20,662 nt of DNA, taken from positions 20,274-40,935 of the forward strand of contig WQSK01000003.1 in NCBI GenBank assembly GCA_009787915.1, given 5' to 3'. The translations under genes were made by a program, and so were the position numbers. This stretch comes from Bacillota bacterium (GTDB lineage Bacteria > Bacillota > Clostridia > Christensenellales > UBA1242). Shown piece by piece: positions 15,389 to 20,662 of this stretch (positions within the stretch are counted from its first letter, which is position 1; every line of letters begins with the position of its first letter). The notes under the pieces were generated by a model. The model was not told the DNA's origin, did no database searches, and was given only the letters and a program-made list of their open reading frames with translations.

Positions 15389-16774
15389 ATGAAAGAATTT
15401 ATCTTGGAGAGCCTTGAAAACAAAGATGTTGCGTCCATCAAACGTGTTTTGTTGGAATCTGGCGACAACGATATTCTGGATATGTTTGGGGAACTCGACT
15501 CCGAAGAACAAGCGATTGTGTTTAGGCTTTTGCCAAAGAACAAATCTCTGTTAATTTTTGAAAACCTAGATGTCAGCGACCAAGAGCAACTGATTGGTTC
15601 CCTCACAAACACCCAGGCGAACGAAATTATCGAAGGCCTCCACCCAGACGACCGCGTGCGATTGTTGGACGAGTTGCCTGCCGAGGTTACAAAAAAAATG
15701 TTGGCGGCCCTCTCGGCAGAGGAGCGCAAAAAGACAAACCTCCTTATGGGCTACGAACCCGAAACCGCGGGTCGTATAATGACCCCGAACTTTGTTCGAC
15801 TAAAAGCAAACATGACGGTTGCGGAGGCCCTAAAAAAAATACGGCGCAAAGGATTTGAAACTATATACACAATTTTTGTTGCCGACGACAATGGGAAGTT
15901 GCAGGGCGTTGTATCTTTGCGTTCGCTTGTACTCGCGGACATGAAAGATACAATAAAAGACCTTATGGTCACCGACGTCACCAAAGTTTCGACCTCGACC
16001 GACCAAGAGGAAGTCGCCCGCATCTTGCAAAAGCGCGACCTTTTGGCAATTCCTGTTGTCGACAAAGACGACTGTATTGTTGGTATCATCACGGTTGACG
16101 ATGCCATGGATGTTTTGGAACAAGAAGCCACCGAGGATATGTTAAGCAAGGCTGGTCTTGCAAAAACAAGCGAAAGTTGCCGAAGTGAAGCCCTTATAAG
16201 AGGTTCGCTTTGGTCGGTTTGGAAAGTCCGCTTGCCGTTTCTTATCATCACAGTAGTCGGCGGTTTGCTGGCGGGCTCGGTCATCGGTGCTTTTGAGGGT
16301 ACGCTTGAGGCCATCATAATCGCCGCAATGTTTATCCCCGTCGTCATGGACATGGGCGGAAACGTTGGGGTCCAGTCATCGACGATATTCCTGCGCGGTG
16401 AAATACTTGGGCACATAAACAAGAAAAAAATAGGCCGCCATATTCTTCGCGAGAGTTTGATTGGGCTCAGTATGGGTGTCATAGTCGGGGTTATTTGCGG
16501 ACTTGCGGCTTTTGGGATTCAGGCACTCGGTGTAATGGGCGCGGGCGACATGACAACATGGGAAGGCGCGCGTTTGGGTTTCGCGGTAATGTTATCGCTC
16601 ATAGTCGTCATGACCGTGGCGGCGACAATTGGTTTTACTATCCCATTTGTTTTGATGAAACTTAACGTTGACCCTGCGGCAGGCATGGGTCCAATAATCA
16701 CGTCTATAAAAGACATCATTGGTTTGTCCACCTACTTTGGTCTTGTAACTTTGCTGTTAAATCATTTGATATAA
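15389..16774 (+). CDS. mgtE: Magnesium channel/transporter MgtE
   Basis: 461 aa, standard length. The N-terminal helical Mg-sensing domain (about 1-130, with LHPDDRVRLLDELP) is followed by two CBS domains (about 131-185, starting IMTPNFVRLKANMTVAEAL, and 191-245, LLAIPVVDKDDCIVGIITVDD), a connecting helix and about five membrane helices from residue 281. PVVMDMGGNVGVQSST (317-332) and DPAAGMGPIITSIKDIIGL (428-446) are family signatures; D442 probably matches the pore Asp that binds Mg2+. MgtE passes Mg2+ into the cell and closes when cytosolic Mg2+ fills the CBS/N domains. It lies 31 bp after the 107-aa gene with its own promoter. Convergent with the helicase gene, with 2 bp between stops. 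Confidence 0.96.
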   Translation: MKEFILESLENKDVASIKRVLLESGDNDILDMFGELDSEEQAIVFRLLPKNKSLLIFENLDVSDQEQLIGSLTNTQANEIIEGLHPDDRVRLLDELPAEVTKKMLAALSAEERKKTNLLMGYEPETAGRIMTPNFVRLKANMTVAEALKKIRRKGFETIYTIFVADDNGKLQGVVSLRSLVLADMKDTIKDLMVTDVTKVSTSTDQEEVARILQKRDLLAIPVVDKDDCIVGIITVDDAMDVLEQEATEDMLSKAGLAKTSESCRSEALIRGSLWSVWKVRLPFLIITVVGGLLAGSVIGAFEGTLEAIIIAAMFIPVVMDMGGNVGVQSSTIFLRGEILGHINKKKIGRHILRESLIGLSMGVIVGVICGLAAFGIQALGVMGAGDMTTWEGARLGFAVMLSLIVVMTVAATIGFTIPFVLMKLNVDPAAGMGPIITSIKDIIGLSTYFGLVTLLLNHLI

Positions 16775-16776
16775 AA

Positions 16777-19700
16777 CTATTTCGCTTTCAAGAGTTGCTC
16801 GCGCCTTTTTGTCGCAAGTTTATCAAGTTGGCTTACAACCTTTGTTGGGCTTAACCACCAATCGCGCGACCACACGCGGATAATGTTCCAGCCACGACCC
16901 TCCATAAATTTGCTACGGAAAACATCGCGCTCTAACAAATTTGAGGATGAACTGTACGCCGTGTCATCGCATTCGACACCAAGCAGGTAAGTGTCCAACT
17001 TTTTGTCGTAAATGGCGAGCGAAAACCGATACCCAACATTCCCCAAATTAAGTTCGACCTCCCAACCAAGTTTTTCCAAAGCCTCCTTGATTTGCGGGGC
17101 AATGCTTTTTTTAAGTTCATATTCACAAACTTGTGGCAACATTTTTAGACTCTCCAAAATATATCCAACCTCTGTCTGGTTGCCGTTCGATACCGCGCGC
17201 ACGTATTCAAGATATTTTCTAAACAACTTCGGTCCCACATTTTTTGTGTTGTCCACATTTAATTCTTCGGGTTCGATACTTGTAATGACAAAGACCTTTT
17301 TCTTTGCGCGCGTGATTGCGACATTAAGACGATTTTCACCGCCCTCCATGTTTAACGGACCAAAATGCGACACGACTTTGCCGTATTCATTTCTTGCATA
17401 ACCGATACTAAAGATAATAACATCGCGCTCGTCACCTTGGACGTTTTCAATGTTTTTTACAAACAAACTGACATCCTCACCATTTTCGCGACGGTTAGAT
17501 TCGGCACTTATTGCATTGCCAAACGCTGTATCTTTTTTGCGTTCGTCATCAATAAGGTCCTCGATAAGTTGCTGTTGCTCGGCGTTGAACGTAATTATCC
17601 CTATAGTTTCTTTTTCTTTTCGGTTTCTTAAAAACCTTTTTAAGAGCGCAACAACTTCGGCCGCTTCCTGCTTGTTTTTTCGGTCAATCCAACGACCGTC
17701 TACAACGATTCGCTCCATAGGTTTTTTAGTTAGATTCTTGTGCAGGTTCGGCGCAATTTGAAGTTTACAATCATAAAAAGCGTGGTTGGAAAAGTTGATA
17801 AATTCTTCGTGCTTACTGCGATAGTGATAGTTCAGATTTATGCTATTATAGCGGCTGGTTGCCAAGTCTAACAAACTCTCTACTTCCAGCGCGGCTTGGG
17901 TGTCAAGGTCCATGTCATCAATATCGTTACCCATGTATCGGCGCATGAACAGGGCAGTTGGGCGGAGTTGTTTGTTATCCCCAGCAACTGCGATAAACTT
18001 GCCGCGATAGATTGTTGGCAGGGTGCTCTCGATAAACACTTGGCTGGCCTCGTCGAACAAAATAAGGTCAAATAAACCCTCGGTCAACGGCATAATCGTA
18101 GACACATTTTCAGGCGACAAAAGCCAACACGGGAACATCTCCATCATCAAATCACCGTAGTGCTCCATAAGTTTCCGAATCGGCCACATGTTTTGTGACT
18201 TTGTGATTTGGTACAAAAAGTTTTTGTTATCACTACTAGTGTGATATTTGGAAACGTAACTGGATTTAAACATTTCGAGGCATATTTGCTTGACGATATC
18301 TTGCTGTTCACTTTTAAGCGAAATAATACGGGTTTTGATATTTTCAAAGTCCATGATGTGGCTAAGTTTCTCTTTAAGTTTTTCTTCCTCGCGACAAATC
18401 TCGTGATAGAGGCGCGCTGGTATAATTTTGTCGATGACCTCTTGGAAGTTTTTAAGGTTGTTGGCGCATTTGTACGCAAAGTTCAAAATCAAGAGGTCAG
18501 ACTCTGTAATTGATTTCAAATTAAGGTTCATGTCCCGAACATTTACATAATCCTCAAGTGCGTTAAACAACAGTTTTAAAAACAAAGTGTTTCCGTTCAA
18601 AATGTTATCTAGGGTAAGAACCAAACCTTTTCTATCCAACACGGATTCCAAGAGCGTGAACTCGTCAACATAGACCTTTATCGCGGACATTGCCGAAGTA
18701 AAGTTTGATGCAACCACGGATTGTTTTTTCTTTTCAATTTTTGCAATGAATTTAACTATTGGTTTAAGTTCGCTTGGCTTTGACAAATTGTTTTCCAAAT
18801 AAAAAGCCAGCAACTGTCTGCCATTTGGGTACTTTGCAAAGTTAAACGGAACGATGTTAGAGTTCAATATTTTTGTAATAAAAGATTTGACCGAACCGAT
18901 TTTGTGTACGCTTAGGTCACTCTTGATGTGGGCGATTAGTGGGTTTCGTTTAAGCATCTCGAGTTGTTTGTAATGAAGTTCGCCCTTTCGCTTTTCTTGA
19001 ATGACGCGAATGGTTTCATCAAGTTCCGCAAAGTTCAGGTTCATTAACTTTGTGTGGTTTATAAGACGTGCATACATTGTGCGTTCCAGTTCGTCTTTGC
19101 CGAATTGGTAACTGCGCGCGTACATTTGTTGCATACTTAGACCCAAACGACCTGGCGTAAACAAAGTATCGGAAATCGCTTGTAGGGCAGTGACCTCCTC
19201 GTCAATTGCATCTTGTACGTCTTTGTAACGTGTTTCCAAGTTCACAAGCGCGGTTGGTGTGCCCACATTTTTTTGCAAAGGATTTGGCATAGTGTTGTTA
19301 CCCACAAGCCCTTGGTGCGTCGTAACGGTGCGCGAGTAAAATCCCGACTTGTCTTTTTCGGGGTCGACGATGTACATGACCTTGTTGTTTAACGAGCCAA
19401 GTCGATTATAAACAACATCAAGGGCAGCCCGCTTTTGCGACACAACCAAAACACGTTTGCCCTTACACATCGCGTCGGTTATGATGTTGACAATGGTTTG
19501 ACTTTTACCCGTCCCAGGCGGACCATAAATCACCATGTTTCCGCTTTGGTTAAGTTGTTCAATCGCCTGCTCCTGTGCAAAGTCCAACGAGTTGATAATA
19601 TATTGATTCGGGTTGGTGTTTTTAAGTTTTTTGAATTTACTGCTGCTATCCAAGAGTTCCAAAATCGCTTGTGTAGGTTTTCTTTTTTCCAACAAGTTAT

Positions 19701-20457
19701 AATCATTGTAAATCGCGTTTGCAAGGGGGAACCGCCCGATAACCGCATAGTGTTTAACCTCGATTGGGTCGCCAAGGAATGGTTCTTTTGATTTTTCAAA
19801 ATCAAGCATACCTTTGCGTGGTTGGTATTTGATTTTAAAGCCATGACCCTTCATATATTTTACGACATCTTCGACGCTTTTAAGTTTCGCACTCTGGAGG
19901 CTTGTGAAATCCGTTTCCATTTCGTCAATGTCGATTCCGTATTTTTGTGCATAAGCCAAAATAAAAACCTTGTTCAATTGGATGTTTTCATCTGTTTTGA
20001 TTTCGATACTGACACTGGTTTCACTTTCAACATTAATCACTGCGGGGAACAACAAAAGTGGCGCCCTCACAATTGTTTCACGCCCAACGCTCCCTTCAAT
20101 AAAAGGATAGCCAATATACAATTCGTAACGACCCGTTTCGCGCGCAAACTCCTCGATTTCGCGTTTAAGCCCCTTTAAATGGGTGACCTGTGAAATAATA
20201 GTTTTTGCTTCATCTTTTTTTTCAACCTTAAGGTTCCTACCAATGCGTTCCTTGATGGTGTTGTTTACAAGGGGAAATGCTTGGCGTTTTTTGCTCCATA
20301 AAAAAGATATAAACTCGTTCTCGGCTCTTTCATCTCCGTCCAAAATCTTGCCGATGTCATAGGCGGACTTTTTTGAAATCCGTTTTGAATACAGGCTTCG
20401 GCTTCGGCCACTGATTTCAACCAAACGTTCTTTGTACAATTTGTAAACTTTGCGCAT
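16777..20457 (-). CDS. SF1 (Upf1-like) helicase with DUF4011-like N-terminus and C-terminal REase-fold domain
   Basis: 1226 aa. The start (LVEISGRSRSLYSKRISKKS, about 11-30) resembles the DUF4011 N-terminus of large SF1 helicases. Walker A GPPGTGKS (about 310) is followed by a roughly 480-residue insertion, Lys/Leu-rich and probably helical, then Walker B LILFDEASQ (about 801), motif III AVAGDNKQLRPT, LNYHYRSKHEEF (about 880), QGDERDVIIFS (about 1005) and AITRAKKKVFVI (about 1045). The last 100 residues (GYRFSLAIYD, LLGVECDDTAYSSSS, ERDVFR, GWNIIRVWSRDWW) match the Vsr-like/PF18741-type nuclease appended to such helicases, but Ser replaces the usual Asp in 'GYRIDLAV' and Ser the His in 'YHSS'. 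Helicase-nucleases of this group occur in anti-phage loci and also alone. Role inferred: nucleic-acid surveillance or defence. Confidence 0.85.
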   Translation of the reverse strand: MRKVYKLYKERLVEISGRSRSLYSKRISKKSAYDIGKILDGDERAENEFISFLWSKKRQAFPLVNNTIKERIGRNLKVEKKDEAKTIISQVTHLKGLKREIEEFARETGRYELYIGYPFIEGSVGRETIVRAPLLLFPAVINVESETSVSIEIKTDENIQLNKVFILAYAQKYGIDIDEMETDFTSLQSAKLKSVEDVVKYMKGHGFKIKYQPRKGMLDFEKSKEPFLGDPIEVKHYAVIGRFPLANAIYNDYNLLEKRKPTQAILELLDSSSKFKKLKNTNPNQYIINSLDFAQEQAIEQLNQSGNMVIYGPPGTGKSQTIVNIITDAMCKGKRVLVVSQKRAALDVVYNRLGSLNNKVMYIVDPEKDKSGFYSRTVTTHQGLVGNNTMPNPLQKNVGTPTALVNLETRYKDVQDAIDEEVTALQAISDTLFTPGRLGLSMQQMYARSYQFGKDELERTMYARLINHTKLMNLNFAELDETIRVIQEKRKGELHYKQLEMLKRNPLIAHIKSDLSVHKIGSVKSFITKILNSNIVPFNFAKYPNGRQLLAFYLENNLSKPSELKPIVKFIAKIEKKKQSVVASNFTSAMSAIKVYVDEFTLLESVLDRKGLVLTLDNILNGNTLFLKLLFNALEDYVNVRDMNLNLKSITESDLLILNFAYKCANNLKNFQEVIDKIIPARLYHEICREEEKLKEKLSHIMDFENIKTRIISLKSEQQDIVKQICLEMFKSSYVSKYHTSSDNKNFLYQITKSQNMWPIRKLMEHYGDLMMEMFPCWLLSPENVSTIMPLTEGLFDLILFDEASQVFIESTLPTIYRGKFIAVAGDNKQLRPTALFMRRYMGNDIDDMDLDTQAALEVESLLDLATSRYNSINLNYHYRSKHEEFINFSNHAFYDCKLQIAPNLHKNLTKKPMERIVVDGRWIDRKNKQEAAEVVALLKRFLRNRKEKETIGIITFNAEQQQLIEDLIDDERKKDTAFGNAISAESNRRENGEDVSLFVKNIENVQGDERDVIIFSIGYARNEYGKVVSHFGPLNMEGGENRLNVAITRAKKKVFVITSIEPEELNVDNTKNVGPKLFRKYLEYVRAVSNGNQTEVGYILESLKMLPQVCEYELKKSIAPQIKEALEKLGWEVELNLGNVGYRFSLAIYDKKLDTYLLGVECDDTAYSSSSNLLERDVFRSKFMEGRGWNIIRVWSRDWWLSPTKVVSQLDKLATKRREQLLKAK

Positions 20458-20464
20458 AAAACCA

Positions 20465-20493
20465 AAGATATCATAAAACCCGAAAAATTACAA
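20465..20493 (-). promoter_or_regulatory. Weak leaderless promoter of the helicase-nuclease gene
   Basis: On the minus strand: TTGTAA (20493-20488), 17-bp spacer, TATCTT (20470-20465), then 7 nt to ATG 20457. Both boxes match 4 of 6. An alternative is TTGCTT with 16 bp to TATGAT, 12 nt before the ATG. Everything fits in the 52-bp gap after the upstream gene's stop. Confidence 0.4.
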
Positions 20494-20509
20494 GCAACTT
20501 GACAACGGT

Positions 20510-20662
20510 TTATTCCAGATAAAAATTTGGAATTTGGGCAGAGCCTGCAACCCAAGTGTTGTTTTCGCGGAACGAACGCAATTTGGTTAGGTCTTTTGAC
20601 ATCTTTGCGATTGTACCGCCTGCTTTGTATTCGCCTGCCGTACCCATGTGCTCGAAACCTTG
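20510..20662 (-). CDS. C-terminal 50 residues of an unrecognised protein, truncated by window edge
   Basis: Reading leftwards from the right edge, the frame is open for 50 codons to a TAA (20512-20510). The peptide contains GYKAGG-like and polar motifs (EYKAGGTIAKMSKDLTKLRS, then ENNTWVAGSAQIPNFYLE) and reads like normal coding sequence with the local codon choice. The start lies beyond the window. I cannot assign a family from this tail. It is on the same strand as the helicase-nuclease and ends 52 bp before it, so the two could be neighbours in one locus. Confidence 0.65.
   Translation of the reverse strand, partial: QGFEHMGTAGEYKAGGTIAKMSKDLTKLRSFRENNTWVAGSAQIPNFYLE

Noticed and set aside
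15751..16482. 243-aa minus-strand frame opposite mgtE
   Set aside because: The Ser/Thr/Ile-rich peptide is the reverse complement of mgtE codons; mgtE is certain.

Overview
The window is bacterial. The evidence is its sigma70-type promoters (TTGACA / TATAAT-like), RecD2, Ung, Nif3-family and MgtE genes, and standard use of TAA, TAG and TGA as stops. Base composition looks mid-range and similar throughout; I did not compute it. The DNA is very gene-dense. Gaps between genes run from 62 bp down to 2 bp, and one convergent pair overlaps by 4 bp. There is no stretch of 300 bases without a gene, and I see no RNA gene, CRISPR array, insertion sequence or convincing terminator. Nearly every gene has a -10 box ending 5 to 8 nt before its start codon and no Shine-Dalgarno sequence, which implies mostly leaderless mRNAs. 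That, with the compactness and a giant surface-type protein, suggests a streamlined, possibly host-associated lineage. I cannot place it in a phylum; typical Bacillota, with strong Shine-Dalgarno sites, seem unlikely.

Layout. (1) 2-8932 (+): the C-terminal 2976 residues of a giant protein whose start lies beyond the left edge. It carries two blocks of GLUG-type repeats (about 5210-5710 and 6850-7890) and looks like a surface or secreted beta-helical protein. (2) 8949-11174 (+): RecD2-type helicase, followed by a 109-aa orphan (11197-11526) with its own near-consensus promoter. (3) 11523-13227 (-): nif3-like gene followed by ung, each with its own promoter. (4) 13239-16774 (+): a 165-aa orphan, an MFS-like transporter, a 107-aa orphan and the magnesium channel MgtE. 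(5) 16777-20457 (-): a 1226-aa SF1 helicase with a DUF4011-like N-terminus and a C-terminal restriction-endonuclease-like domain. (6) 20510-20662 (-): the C-terminal 50 residues of an unrecognised protein.

The most interesting item is the promoter of the 107-aa gene. Nine consecutive G lie between a perfect TTGACA and its -10 box, exactly where gain or loss of one base would change promoter strength. This looks like a phase-variation switch. The same gene is the only one here with a clear Shine-Dalgarno site. The helicase-nuclease resembles proteins found in defence loci, but it stands alone here and its nuclease motif appears to lack an acidic residue. RecD2 and Ung are housekeeping repair genes; there is no obvious single pathway linking the window.
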